Shown: positions 1 to 8,237, counted from the stretch's first letter. The stretch: DNA of 24,088 nucleotides from Deltaproteobacteria bacterium (GCA_016218905.1 JACRCS010000767.1:1-24088), one strand, 5' to 3'. Notes: generated by a model from the sequence alone, not told the origin. Translations and numbers: made by a program.

Positions 1-169
1 CCCAATGTTCCTTCCTCCCTGCCCGTCCTCACAAAGTCGAGCCCGAACAGGCCGCCTGTTTCGCCAGTCAGCTCCGAGAAGCCTCCAAGCCGTATCTCCG
101 GCTCCCAAGCCTCGATGGTCTGAGGCGGAGCCTCGTTAGTCGGACTCTTCGCGAAGGAGGGGAAGGCCC

Positions 170-1027
170 ATGGAAATCCAGAAGGTCGGGGTTGCCGGGT
201 GCGGTCTGATGGGCGGCGGCATCGTCCAGGTGTGCGCCCAGTCGGGGTACGAGGTCGTGGTGCTCGAGGCGGCGGAGGCCTTTCTCGACAAGGGGATGAC
301 GGCGATCCGAAACAGCCTCACCGGCTCGGTCGCCCGGGGCAAGCTCTTGCAGGCCGAGATGGACGCGACTCTCGCCCGGGTTCGGGGCACCACCTCGGTC
401 ACGGACCTCGCTGGCTCGGACATCGTCATCGAGGCGGTGGTCGAAGACCTGCAGGCGAAGCGCAAGCTCTTCAGCGAGCTCGACTCCTGCTGCGCCGAGC
501 ACACCCTCTTCTGCTCCAACACGTCCTCGATCCCCATCATCGAGATCGCCGCCGCGACGAAACGGCCCGACCGCTTCGTGGGGCTTCATTTCTTCAACCC
601 GGTTCCGGTGATGAAGCTTGTGGAAGTCATTCGCACCCTTCGTTCGAGCGACGAGGCTGTGCGGGCCGCGACCGCTTTTGCGGAAAGCCTGGGCAAGAAG
701 ACGATCCAGGCCAAGGACCGGGCGGGTTTCGTGGTCAACCTGCTGCTTGTACCCTACCTGCTCGACGCGGTGCGCGCGGTCGAGGCCGGCGTCGCGAGCC
801 CGGAGGACATCGATGCCGGCATGGTGCTCGGCTGCGGCTACCCCATGGGGCCGCTTCAACTGATCGATCTCGTGGGGATCGACACGAGCTATTTGATCAG
901 CCGGGTGCTCTACGACGAGTTCAAGGACCCGAAATATGCCGCCCCCCCGCTCCTGAAACAGATGGTCGCGGCAGGGCTACACGGCCGAAAGACGGGCCGG
1001 GGCTTCTACGACTACGCCGGAAGGTGA
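170..1027 (+). CDS. 3-hydroxybutyryl-CoA dehydrogenase (3-hydroxyacyl-CoA dehydrogenase family)
   Basis: 285 aa, the usual length of the single-function enzyme. It would interconvert 3-hydroxybutyryl-CoA and acetoacetyl-CoA with NAD(P), in butyrate/PHB-type metabolism or beta-oxidation in the cytoplasm. Residues 5-35 hold the Rossmann fold with GCGLMGGG (nucleotide loop at 10-17). SNTSS lies near 116-120, and the HFFNPVPVMKLVEV stretch near 140 carries the catalytic His. The C-terminal half has the helical dimerisation domain and ends in GRKTGRGFYDY, typical of the family. The ATG is preceded by GAAGGAGGGGAAGG, a strong ribosome-binding site. It appears monocistronic, with a hairpin 24 bp past the stop. 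No partner thiolase or crotonase is in view, so substrate chain length is inferred only from the family (PaaH/Hbd/FadB2-like). Confidence 0.93.
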   Translation: MEIQKVGVAGCGLMGGGIVQVCAQSGYEVVVLEAAEAFLDKGMTAIRNSLTGSVARGKLLQAEMDATLARVRGTTSVTDLAGSDIVIEAVVEDLQAKRKLFSELDSCCAEHTLFCSNTSSIPIIEIAAATKRPDRFVGLHFFNPVPVMKLVEVIRTLRSSDEAVRAATAFAESLGKKTIQAKDRAGFVVNLLLVPYLLDAVRAVEAGVASPEDIDAGMVLGCGYPMGPLQLIDLVGIDTSYLISRVLYDEFKDPKYAAPPLLKQMVAAGLHGRKTGRGFYDYAGR

Positions 1028-1050
1028 GGTGAACCCGAACACCGATGACT

Positions 1051-1077
1051 CCATCCGGAAAGGCACTTTCCGGATGG
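1051..1077 (+). terminator. perfect 12-bp inverted repeat, probable terminator
   Basis: Arms CCATCCGGAAAG and CTTTCCGGATGG are perfectly complementary around a 3-nt loop (GCA). The hairpin lies 24 bp after the stop of the dehydrogenase. No T-run follows, so it is either a T-less terminator, a 3' stabilising hairpin or a dispersed palindromic repeat. Confidence 0.5.
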
Positions 1078-1502
1078 ACACTACCTCGCCAGCGAAGGAT
1101 CCGAATACCTCTCCTGGCCCTGACCAGAGCTGCCTCGGGACTGGAGCGGGACGCCGAATTCGGCTGTGAACCGAAAGGTGCTCCCCTTCCGACCCAGACT
1201 CTGAGCCGGCCACTCGGCGCCGGAGGAGTTCTGCAATCCGCTCTCCCTATCCCCCGCGTAACCCCACCACGGCCTCATGGCTCCGCTCATCTCCCGGGAA
1301 GGCCCGTACGCCGCGAACTCGCCCCGGGCGGCGGTTAGGACGAGGGCGATGGGGTAATCCTTGCACGATGCGCTGAGAAAGAACTGCGATCCTGAGCTAA
1401 AGGTCCCTGTCCGCCCCGCCGAACAAAAGTGCGCAAGAGCACGGGCAATGGGGACAGCAGTGGCCGAAGAGGGAGTTCCCCTTCCGGAAAGGAATTCAGC
1501 TC
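1078..1502. other. apparently non-coding gap upstream of the chemoreceptor
   Basis: About 425 bp with no open frame that resembles a protein on either strand and no tRNA-like fold that I can see. The short frames here lack ribosome-binding sites and recognisable sequence. The only candidate signal is a weak sigma-54-like element at 1350-1365. The stretch could hold a small RNA or the remains of a lost gene, but nothing in it demonstrates this. Confidence 0.4.
1350..1365 (+). promoter_or_regulatory. weak sigma-54-like promoter candidate
   Basis: TGG at 1350-1352 and TTGCA at 1361-1365 have the spacing of a -24/-12 promoter (10 nt between the GG and GC pairs), but the CACG part of the -24 box does not match. 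It lies about 140 bp upstream of the chemoreceptor start. Chemotaxis and hydrogenase genes are sometimes RpoN-dependent, which makes it plausible but unproven. Confidence 0.22.
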
Positions 1503-2498
1503 ATGAAGAGTTCAATGGCGGGCCTTTCCCCCCTGCACGTCTGTACCGGGGTGGCCTCCCTGCTCGCAGCTGCTCTCTCCGCGCACTATCTCTCGTGGTT
1601 CTTCACCATCCCCATCGCGTGCGGTCTCGGCGCCTGGCACGCATGGCTGGGTTACCGGGCCGCCTCGGAAAATGGAAAGATGGTCGAAAGGGCGGCCGCC
1701 GGCGCTCTGCCCGTGCAGGAGGTCGCGCCGGTACACGCCATTGACCTGCAGCCTCTGAAGAGCGCGCTGACGGTGGTGTCAGAGCAGGTAGCGACGGCAG
1801 TTGGACTCATCGGAGACGTCACCGCTTCCATTCTCGGTCAGAGCGACACGCTCACGGCGTCGAGCAGTGCAATTGAGGAGCTCGCCGCGAATGGCAGTTC
1901 CATGGCGCTCCAGGCGGGTCAGGCCAAGGAGGGCATCGACGCCGCTGCCGCCGGCATCAGTGCAACGGCCGCCGGTGCCGCGCAGCTCGACGGGGCGATG
2001 AAGGCGATCGCAAAGGCGACGGCAGAGATCAGCGGCATGGTCGAAGTGATCGCTGACATTGCCGACCAGACAAACCTCCTGGCCCTCAACGCCGCCATCG
2101 AGGCCGCCCGGGCGGGCGACGCGGGCCGCGGCTTCGCCGTCGTCGCCGATGAGGTGAGGAAACTCTCCGAGCGAGTCGAAGCGAGCACGAAGAGCGTCAC
2201 CGCAAGCATCAAGGCCATCAACCGCACCGTAGAGGAGGGGGCCCAGGTGGCTCAAAGGGTCATCGGCGATGCCACCGAGTTGGCCAACCGTTCCGAGAGC
2301 ATTTCGGTATCCGTCACGGCGCTCGTGAACTCCGTCAAGGAACAGGAGAACGCCCTCGCGTCCGTATCGATCCAGACCGAGCGACTGGCAAGCGATTGCG
2401 GCGGGCTCACCGTCTCCGCCGGGAGCATGAGCGAGGCGGTCATCGCCATCGCCGGCGCGGCGGACGAGGCCTGCACGGTCGCCGACCAACTGTGCTGA
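1503..2498 (+). CDS. methyl-accepting chemotaxis protein, short form without a sensor domain
   Basis: 331 aa. The N-terminus has two hydrophobic stretches (about residues 10-29 and 32-51) with only a couple of residues between them, so there is no periplasmic ligand-binding domain and no visible HAMP or PAS domain. From about residue 75 onward it is long amphipathic helix. The invariant hairpin tip of methyl-accepting proteins lies near 180-225 ([20 protein letters not shown], then [18 protein letters not shown]), which contacts CheA and CheW. There is no C-terminal CheR-binding pentapeptide. The ATG has GGAAAGGAA upstream. The hydrogenase small-subunit start lies only 34 bp past the stop, so the receptor is probably co-transcribed with the hydrogenase genes. 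This suggests a link to H2 or redox status, which is inference. Confidence 0.9.
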   Translation: MKSSMAGLSPLHVCTGVASLLAAALSAHYLSWFFTIPIACGLGAWHAWLGYRAASENGKMVERAAAGALPVQEVAPVHAIDLQPLKSALTVVSEQVATAVGLIGDVTASILGQSDTLTASSSAIEELAANGSSMALQAGQAKEGIDAAAAGISATAAGAAQLDGAMKAIAKATAEISGMVEVIADIADQTNLLALNAAIEAARAGDAGRGFAVVADEVRKLSERVEASTKSVTASIKAINRTVEEGAQVAQRVIGDATELANRSESISVSVTALVNSVKEQENALASVSIQTERLASDCGGLTVSAGSMSEAVIAIAGAADEACTVADQLC

Positions 2499-2532
2499 CC
2501 ACATTGGCCTCCCTGCCGACGGAGTGACCGCG

Positions 2533-3534
2533 ATGGGGCCCAAACCCAAACTGGCCATGTACTGGGCCGCTTCGTGCGGCGGGTGCGAGATCGCCCTCGC
2601 CAACGTGCACGAGGTCCTCCTCGAAGTCGACAGCCACTTCGACTTCATGTTCTGCCCTTGTCTGCTGGACACCAAACGCGCCGACATCGAGGCGTTGCCT
2701 GACGGTGCGATCTTCCTCACTCTCCTGAACGGAGCCCTGCGCACGTCTGAAAACGTGGAAATGGCCGAGCTCCTGCGCCGCAAGTCGCAGGTCCTGGTCG
2801 CGTTCGGCGCCTGCGCCTCCGCGGGAGGCGTCCCTGCTTTGGCCAACCATCACGGGCTCGACCACGTTCTCGAAATAGCCTTCCGTCGAGCGCCGAGTGT
2901 AGACAATGCCGAGGGCGTCGTCCCCGGTCCCCGCACCGCTGTCGGTGATGGCGACCTCGAGCTTCCGCGTCTCCTCTCCCGAGTTCTGCCCCTCCACGAC
3001 GCAGTGGCCGTCGATTACTCGATCCCCGGCTGCCCGCCAGAGCCCGAGCAGATTGTCGCGGTCGTCCGTCACGTGGCGAGCGGGAACCCCCTCCCGGCCG
3101 CCGGTAGCCTGCTCGGCTGCACGGAGCGGTCGGTCTGCGATGAGTGTGAGAGAGAGAAGAGGACGATCCTCGCCAAGCGGCTCGTGCGCCCCTTCGAGGC
3201 CATGCCGGAACCGGGTTGGTGCCTGGGGGAGCAGGGGTTCCTATGCGCAGGACGGGCAACTCGCGGGGGCTGCGGAGCTCTCTGCCCAGCGGCCAACATG
3301 CCGTGCACGGGATGCTACGGCCCGATCGATCGAACCGCGGACCCGGGCGCGGCGGCGCTCACGGCAGTGGCGGCTGCGGTAGATCCGGGCGCGTGCGCGG
3401 GCAAGGAGGAGGCGGCCGTTCAGGACCAGCTGGCGGCGGCCCTCGCCGCGGTCGCTGATCCCCTCGGCACCTTCTACCGGTACTCGCTCGCCGCATCGGT
3501 CGTCGCCGCTCATGAGCCGGAGGTGGAGCCGTGA
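2533..3534 (+). CDS. mvhG: [NiFe] hydrogenase small subunit, group 3c (MvhG-like)
   Basis: 333 aa from the ATG at 2533, which has GGAG 8 nt upstream; an in-frame GTG at 2524 overlaps that site and is less likely. There is no Tat signal peptide, so it is cytoplasmic, as in group 3 enzymes. The proximal [4Fe-4S] cluster ligands are visible: SCGGC (C15, C18), FGACASAGG (C near 96) and PGCPPEP (C near 168). The C-terminal half is cysteine-rich (CTERSVCDEC; WCLGEQGFLCAG; GGCGALCPAANMPCTGCYG), consistent with two more Fe-S clusters that pass electrons to HdrA/MvhD. It overlaps the large-subunit start by 4 bp (GTGA). The assignment to group 3c rests on sequence type plus the downstream HdrA/MvhD genes; F420-reducing (Frh) enzymes are the alternative, but no FrhB is present. 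Confidence 0.88.
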   Translation: MGPKPKLAMYWAASCGGCEIALANVHEVLLEVDSHFDFMFCPCLLDTKRADIEALPDGAIFLTLLNGALRTSENVEMAELLRRKSQVLVAFGACASAGGVPALANHHGLDHVLEIAFRRAPSVDNAEGVVPGPRTAVGDGDLELPRLLSRVLPLHDAVAVDYSIPGCPPEPEQIVAVVRHVASGNPLPAAGSLLGCTERSVCDECEREKRTILAKRLVRPFEAMPEPGWCLGEQGFLCAGRATRGGCGALCPAANMPCTGCYGPIDRTADPGAAALTAVAAAVDPGACAGKEEAAVQDQLAAALAAVADPLGTFYRYSLAASVVAAHEPEVEP

Positions 3535-5021
3535 GCCAGCGGATCACGATCGACCCGATCACCCGGCTCGAGGGCCACGGGAAGATCGAGATCTTCCTGG
3601 ACGAGCGGGGCGAGGTTTCCTCCGCCTACTTCCAGGTGCCCGAGCTTCGCGGGTTCGAGTCGTTCTGCGTCGGCCGCCACGCCGAGGAGATGCCGAACAT
3701 TACGAACCGGATCTGCGGCGTCTGCCCCGAAGCCCACCACATGGCGGCGGCCAAGGCCTTGGATGCGCTCTTTGGGGCACCCTGCCTGCCCGCGGCCGCT
3801 CGCGTGCGCGAGCTGATCTACTCCACGTTCTACGTCACGGACCACGCGACCCACTTCTATTGCCTGGGCGGACCGGACTTCATCGTCGGGCCCGACGCTC
3901 CCAAAGAGGAGCGAAACGTCCTCGGCGTGATCCGCAAGCTCGGCCTCGACGCGGGCAAGGCGGTCATCGCCTGTCGGGCGCGCAATCACGAGCTGATCAA
4001 GAAGCTCGGCGGCCGTGGGATCCACCTTTGCGGCGCGCTGCCCGGCGGCTGGAGCGTCCCAGTGAGCCCCGAGGTCGCTGCCGAAGCGCAGAGGTACGCA
4101 CACGAGAACGTCGAGTTCGCTCTCTTCAGCCTCAGCGCCTTTCACAAGATCGTGCTCGAGAACGACGCGTACCGCGACGCCGTCCTCTCGGACCTGTACT
4201 TTCACCGGACGTACTCGATGGGCACGGTCGACGGCCGGTTCGCCCCGAACTTCTACGACGGTCGGATCCGCGTCGTCGACCCGGACGGAGGCGAGTTCGC
4301 CCTTTACGACCCGCCCGAATACCTGGAGCACGTGGCGGAGCACGTAGAGCCGTGGAGCTATCTCAAGTTCCCGTACCTGAAGAAGGTCGGCTGGCGCGGG
4401 TTCGTGGACGGGGCGGAGAGCGGCGTCTACCAGGCGACACCCCTCTCGCGCCTGAACGTCGCCGATCGGATGACGACGCCGCGCGCCCAGGCCGAATTCG
4501 AGCGCTTCTATGAGACCTTCGACTGCCTCGGCAGGGGCCCCGGCGCCCGCAATCGGCCGGTCCACCATCGCCTCGCGACGCACTGGGCTCGCCTCATCGA
4601 GCTGCTCTACGCGGCGGAGCGGATGCAGGAACTGGCCCACCACCCCGAACTCTGTGATCCCGCGGTCCGCCAGGTCGTACCGGTGCGCGCCGGCGTCGGC
4701 ATCGGGTCCGTGGAGGCACCTCGGGGAACGCTGACCCATCACTACGCCTGTGACGAGCGGGGGGTCCTGACGGCCGTCAACCTGATCGTCGGTACGACGA
4801 ACAACAACGCGCCCATCGGGATGTCCATCGCGAAGGCCGCCAAGGGGCTGATCCACGGGGGAAAGGTCTCGGACGGCATCCTCAATCGCGTCGAGATGGC
4901 CTTCCGGCTCTACGACCCCTGTTGTTCCTGCGCGACCCACGCCCTGGGCAAGGCGCCGCTCGAGCTGACGGTGCGCCGGACGGGCGACGGCGCCGTCCTC
5001 GACCGGATCCGAAGGGGCTGA
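3531..5021 (+). CDS. mvhA: [NiFe] hydrogenase large subunit, group 3c (MvhA-like)
   Basis: 496 aa catalytic subunit that would oxidise H2 at a Ni-Fe centre. The N-terminal ligand motif is RICGVC (C62, C65), preceded by TRLEGHGK. The C-terminal motif is DPCCSCATH (C464, C467; C465 is an extra Cys between them). A further 26 residues follow the His, consistent with a precursor whose tail is removed by the protease encoded next. This argues for an active Ni-containing enzyme rather than a degenerate homologue. The GTG start overlaps the small-subunit stop (GTGA) and is preceded by GGAGGTGGAG. The stop lies 2 bp before the protease ATG. Group 3c placement follows from the neighbours HdrA and MvhD. 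Confidence 0.92.
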   Translation: MSQRITIDPITRLEGHGKIEIFLDERGEVSSAYFQVPELRGFESFCVGRHAEEMPNITNRICGVCPEAHHMAAAKALDALFGAPCLPAAARVRELIYSTFYVTDHATHFYCLGGPDFIVGPDAPKEERNVLGVIRKLGLDAGKAVIACRARNHELIKKLGGRGIHLCGALPGGWSVPVSPEVAAEAQRYAHENVEFALFSLSAFHKIVLENDAYRDAVLSDLYFHRTYSMGTVDGRFAPNFYDGRIRVVDPDGGEFALYDPPEYLEHVAEHVEPWSYLKFPYLKKVGWRGFVDGAESGVYQATPLSRLNVADRMTTPRAQAEFERFYETFDCLGRGPGARNRPVHHRLATHWARLIELLYAAERMQELAHHPELCDPAVRQVVPVRAGVGIGSVEAPRGTLTHHYACDERGVLTAVNLIVGTTNNNAPIGMSIAKAAKGLIHGGKVSDGILNRVEMAFRLYDPCCSCATHALGKAPLELTVRRTGDGAVLDRIRRG

Positions 5022-5023
5022 CG

Positions 5024-5500
5024 ATGGTCGTGATCGGCCTCGGCTCTCCCTTCCTGAGCGACGACGGCGTGGGTCCCCGCGTGGTGCGGGAACTGGCCCG
5101 CCAGGGGTTGGCCGGGGCGCGGCTCGTCGAAGCCCACGCCGGCGGACTGCTCCTCGTCGAGGAACTGGCCGGCGCCGAGCGCGCGGTGATCGTCGATGCC
5201 CTCATCGATGAGCGCCGCGAGCCCGGCGAGGTCGTCGTCTCCGGCATCGGCCAGGCGACGCAGAACGCCTCGTGCAGCCACGACTGCGACCTGCCCCAGG
5301 CAATGGCTCTCGGCCGGGCGATGGGTCTCCCCCTACCCGAGGACGCGGCCATTCTGCTCGTCGCCGTCGTCGCCGGCGAGGTCACCCGTTTCAGCGAGAC
5401 CCTCTCGCCGGCTGTCGAAGCGGCCGTGCCCGAAGCGTGTGCGGCGGTGCGTGCCTGGCTCGCGGGAGTCGGGCGACAACCCGCAGCGGAGGCCGCATGA
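5024..5500 (+). CDS. hydrogenase maturation protease (HycI/HyaD/HybD family)
   Basis: 158 aa, normal for the family. It would cut the C-terminal tail of the large subunit after nickel insertion. The N-terminal GLGSPFLSDDGVG matches the family motif (usually GxGN.L..D(D/E)GxG; here Ser replaces the Asn). Candidate nickel-sensing ligands are D13/D14, D58 in VIVDAL and H86 in SCSHDCD. The ATG at 5024 lies 2 bp after the large-subunit stop, so translational coupling is likely; longer upstream readings of the frame run inside mvhA and are not credible. The stop overlaps the HdrA start by 4 bp. No hypA-F maturation genes are in the window, so they must lie elsewhere. Confidence 0.9.
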   Translation: MVVIGLGSPFLSDDGVGPRVVRELARQGLAGARLVEAHAGGLLLVEELAGAERAVIVDALIDERREPGEVVVSGIGQATQNASCSHDCDLPQAMALGRAMGLPLPEDAAILLVAVVAGEVTRFSETLSPAVEAAVPEACAAVRAWLAGVGRQPAAEAA

Positions 5501-7434
5501 GCCAGCCCACCACCGCCGTGATCCTCTGCACCTGCAGCGGCGTCGTGAGCGAGAAGATCGACTGGGCCGAGGTCCAGGCCCTACTCGCGGCACATCCGGC
5601 GCGGCCCGTCTGGAGGGTCGAGGAGCTCGCCTGCGGGGCGGAGAACCTGGAGAGCCTCGGCGCCTGGCTCGGCGCCGAGAGACCCGACCGCGTCGTGGTT
5701 GCCGCCTGCTCGCCCCGGGAACAGGAGCCGACCTTTCGCAAGCTGTTGACTTCCGCAGGCATCAATCCGTTCCTTCTTCAGCTCGTCAACGTACGGGAAC
5801 AGGTGGCGTGGGTCACGGCCGACGGCAACAGCGCCACCTCCAAGGCAGCCCGTCTCTTGGCGGGAGCCCTGAACCGGGTGCGCCGCCATGAGCCGCTCGA
5901 CGAGCGGCGGGTCCCGGTTCGCACCGACGTCGCAGTGCTCGGCGCAGGCCCGGCGGGGATGCAGGCAGCCCTCACCCTGGCCCGGGCGGGCCGGCACGTG
6001 ACCCTCGTCGAGAAGGAGCCGTTCATCGGCGGCCTGCCGGTTCGCTTCGAGGAACTCTTCCCGAACCTGGAGTGCGGTCCCTGCCTCCTCGAGCCGGTGA
6101 TGGCCGAGCTGCTCCACGGCCCGGAGAGCGCCAACGTTACCCTCCTCACCCTCTCGGAAGTGACCGAGGTCAAAGGGAGTTTCGGTAACTGGAGCCTCAC
6201 GGTCCGACAGAGGCCCCGCTACGTGCGTCCGGAGCTCTGCATCGGGTGCATGGTCTGTGCGAGCGCTTGCCCGGGCCGGCGGCCGAATCGTTGGAACGGC
6301 GCGGGGGAGATGGCCGCCGTCGATACGTCCTTTGCCGGCGCCCTCCCAAACCTCCCTCACGTCGACCCGAGCTCTTGCCTCCGACTGAACGGAGAGGAGT
6401 GCGCCGCCTGCCTCGGAGAGTGCCCGGTGGAGGGCGCCCTCGACTTCGCAGACGGGGAGCAGACCCACGAAATCGCGGCCGGCGCCCTGATCGTGGCCAC
6501 GGGCTGCGTCGAGCGGCCGGAACCAGCCGCAGGCTTCGCAGGGTTGCCCGATGTCCACTCCGCCTACGCCTTCGAGCGGATGCTCGCAATGAACGGCCCC
6601 ACCGGCGGCGAACTGCTGAAGGCCGACGGCACGCCGCCGTCCTCGGTCGCGGTCGTCCAGTGCGCGGGCTCCCTGGATCCCGAGGACGTTCCCTACTGTT
6701 CAGGCACCTGCTGCAAGGCCGCGCTCAAGTACGCCCACGTCGCTCGGGGCAAGGTGGAGGGCCTGACGGTGACGCGCCTGGTGCGGGAGCACTCGGTCGG
6801 CGGAGTGGATGCCGCCCGCCTGCTTCGCCATGGGGGCGACACGCACGTCCGCTACGGCGGCCTGACCGAGCTGAGCGTGAGCGAGACGCCGGAAGGGAGG
6901 GCGCTCCGCGCTGCCGGGACCGCCGAGCCGATTCCTGCCGACCTGATCGTCCTCTGCAATCCCCTCGTCCCTGGCGACGGGACCTGCGCCGCGGCCCGGC
7001 TGCTGGAGCTCGCCATGGACGAGGCCGGCTTCATCGCCCCCCTCCACGGGATCTCGAGCTCCTGCGCCGCGGCCCAGAAAGGAGTCTACCTGGCGGGAAG
7101 CTGTCGGGGCCCCGCAGACATTCGGGAGGCTTTCTCCACCGGCACCGCCGCTGCGGGGCACGCCCTGTCGGACCTCGTCGAGGGCCGCGATCTCGTGGTG
7201 GACCCGCAGGTGGCGGTCGTCGACGCGACGCTGTGCGCCGGTTGCAGGAGCTGCCAGCAGGTCTGCCCCTATAAGGCGGTGACCTGGAAGGAGGAGGAGA
7301 GGGTCGCCGAGGTGGCGGATCTTCTGTGCCGCGGCTGCGGTACCTGCGCGGCTGCCTGTCCGGCGGGCGCGATAATCGCCAGCGGTTTCTCCCGGGAGAT
7401 GCTCCGGGCAGAACTCGAGGGAGTCTTGTCATGA
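5497..7434 (+). CDS. hdrA: HdrA-like FAD/iron-sulfur electron-bifurcation subunit
   Basis: 645 aa from the ATG that overlaps the protease stop (ATGA); upstream extensions of the frame are shadows of the protease gene. The N-terminal domain (1-140) has the HdrA-type CTCSG (11-15). The flavin fold carries GAGPAG at 149-154 and CGPCLLEPVM near 193. An inserted ferredoxin region holds CIGCMVCASACP (248-259) and CLRLNGEECAACLGECP (294-310). Further cysteines lie at 389-406 (CAG...CSGTCC). The C-terminal ferredoxin domain has CAGCRSCQQVCP (580-591) and CRGCGTCAAACP (611-622). In known Mvh-Hdr complexes HdrA bifurcates electrons from H2 to ferredoxin and to HdrBC. HdrB and HdrC are missing here, so the high-potential acceptor is unknown. 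The 4-bp overlap with mvhD indicates one operon. Confidence 0.92.
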   Translation: MSQPTTAVILCTCSGVVSEKIDWAEVQALLAAHPARPVWRVEELACGAENLESLGAWLGAERPDRVVVAACSPREQEPTFRKLLTSAGINPFLLQLVNVREQVAWVTADGNSATSKAARLLAGALNRVRRHEPLDERRVPVRTDVAVLGAGPAGMQAALTLARAGRHVTLVEKEPFIGGLPVRFEELFPNLECGPCLLEPVMAELLHGPESANVTLLTLSEVTEVKGSFGNWSLTVRQRPRYVRPELCIGCMVCASACPGRRPNRWNGAGEMAAVDTSFAGALPNLPHVDPSSCLRLNGEECAACLGECPVEGALDFADGEQTHEIAAGALIVATGCVERPEPAAGFAGLPDVHSAYAFERMLAMNGPTGGELLKADGTPPSSVAVVQCAGSLDPEDVPYCSGTCCKAALKYAHVARGKVEGLTVTRLVREHSVGGVDAARLLRHGGDTHVRYGGLTELSVSETPEGRALRAAGTAEPIPADLIVLCNPLVPGDGTCAAARLLELAMDEAGFIAPLHGISSSCAAAQKGVYLAGSCRGPADIREAFSTGTAAAGHALSDLVEGRDLVVDPQVAVVDATLCAGCRSCQQVCPYKAVTWKEEERVAEVADLLCRGCGTCAAACPAGAIIASGFSREMLRAELEGVLS

Positions 7435-7901
7435 GCTGCACGACACCGGCCACGGCCGAGCACGAGCCCCCCAAGACCCTCGGGCGCCGCCGGGAGGACG
7501 CCAGGGTCGTCGCCTTTCTCTGCAACTGGTGCTCTTACGCCGGTGCCGACAAGGCAGGCATGAATCAGCTCGCCGTGCCGCCCGAGCTCACCGTCGTCCG
7601 GGTCATGTGTTCGGGCCGGGTCGAGCCGACGCTGATCCTCGACGCCTTCCGGAAAGGGGCCGACGGGGTGATGGTGCTCGCCTGCCACCCGGGCGACTGT
7701 CACTACAAGGAAGGGAATCTGCGCGCCTACTGTCGCGCGGAACTGCTCCAGCGGATGGTCCCCCAGCTCGGCATCGCCCCGGAGCGTTTCTACTTCGGCT
7801 ACGTCTCAGCAGCCGAGGCCGACCGATTCTCCCAGCTAACCGGCGACTTCGTCGCAGGCATCCGCGCCCTCAACGCCCAACTCGATGATGAAAGAGGATA
7901 A
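7431..7901 (+). CDS. mvhD: MvhD/FlpD-family [2Fe-2S] electron-transfer subunit
   Basis: 156 aa, near the usual 130-150. It bridges the hydrogenase and HdrA in Mvh-Hdr complexes. Visible cysteines are CNWC (C31, C34), MCSGR (C60) and CHPGDCHY (C85, C90), the family's [2Fe-2S]-type pattern. The first 23 residues form a charged extension before the conserved domain begins at VVAFLCNWC. The ATG overlaps the hdrA stop by 4 bp. The stop is 3 bp before the TusA start, with GAAAGAGGA inside its own 3' end serving as that gene's ribosome-binding site. Confidence 0.92.
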   Translation: MSCTTPATAEHEPPKTLGRRREDARVVAFLCNWCSYAGADKAGMNQLAVPPELTVVRVMCSGRVEPTLILDAFRKGADGVMVLACHPGDCHYKEGNLRAYCRAELLQRMVPQLGIAPERFYFGYVSAAEADRFSQLTGDFVAGIRALNAQLDDERG

Positions 7902-7904
7902 GCG

Positions 7905-8129
7905 ATGGCTACCCAGACGCTCGACTGCGTCGGACTCAAGTGCCCCCAGCCCACGCTCAAGATCACCGTCACGGCGTGCAAGATGAAGGCGGGCGACATC
8001 CTCGAAGTCAAAGCGGACTGCGCCACGTTCGAGAAGGACGTCCGCGAATGGTGCACCCGCTCGAAGAAGGCGCTCCTATGGATCAAAGACGAGGGCGGCG
8101 GGCAGAAGAAAGCGCAAATCCGGTTTTGA
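7905..8129 (+). CDS. tusA: TusA-family sulfur carrier protein
   Basis: 74 aa, typical of TusA/SirA/YeeD carriers. The active-site CPQP (C13-P14-Q15-P16) follows DCVGLK, so C8 is a second cysteine five residues before the sulfur-binding one. TusA proteins hold sulfur as a persulfide on the CPxP cysteine and pass it on for tRNA thiolation, molybdenum cofactor biosynthesis or dissimilatory sulfur metabolism. Here the gene is the last of the hydrogenase-hdrA-mvhD run, 3 bp after mvhD, which suggests a role with the Hdr-like module rather than housekeeping. That role is inference. In sulfur oxidisers TusA is encoded with sHdr genes, a useful parallel. AGAGGATAAGCG precedes the ATG. Confidence 0.9.
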   Translation: MATQTLDCVGLKCPQPTLKITVTACKMKAGDILEVKADCATFEKDVREWCTRSKKALLWIKDEGGGQKKAQIRF

Positions 8130-8199
8130 CCGGCCTCGGCCCCGGGGCACCGTTCGAGGTGCTCTCGGCGGGAGTGTCACCTCCGAACCGAGGCGGAGC

Positions 8200-8237
8200 G
8201 CTCTCAGCAGAGGCGCGGCAGCTGCTCCCCTGAGAGC
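8200..8237. terminator. hairpin between convergent genes, probable terminator
   Basis: Arms GCTCTCAG (8200-8207) and CTGAGAGC (8230-8237) are perfectly complementary around a 22-nt spacer. It sits in the 208-bp gap between tusA (plus) and the lipoprotein gene (minus) and could end either transcript. There is no T-run. The rest of the gap shows no gene. Confidence 0.4.

Noticed and set aside
1..169. Search for the end of an upstream gene at the left edge
   Set aside because: No frame shows recognisable protein sequence; treated as intergenic with only the ribosome-binding site of the first gene.
3510..4940. 476-codon minus-strand frame opposite the hydrogenase large subunit
   Set aside because: Antisense shadow of a gene with full hydrogenase motifs; no ribosome-binding site or recognisable domain.
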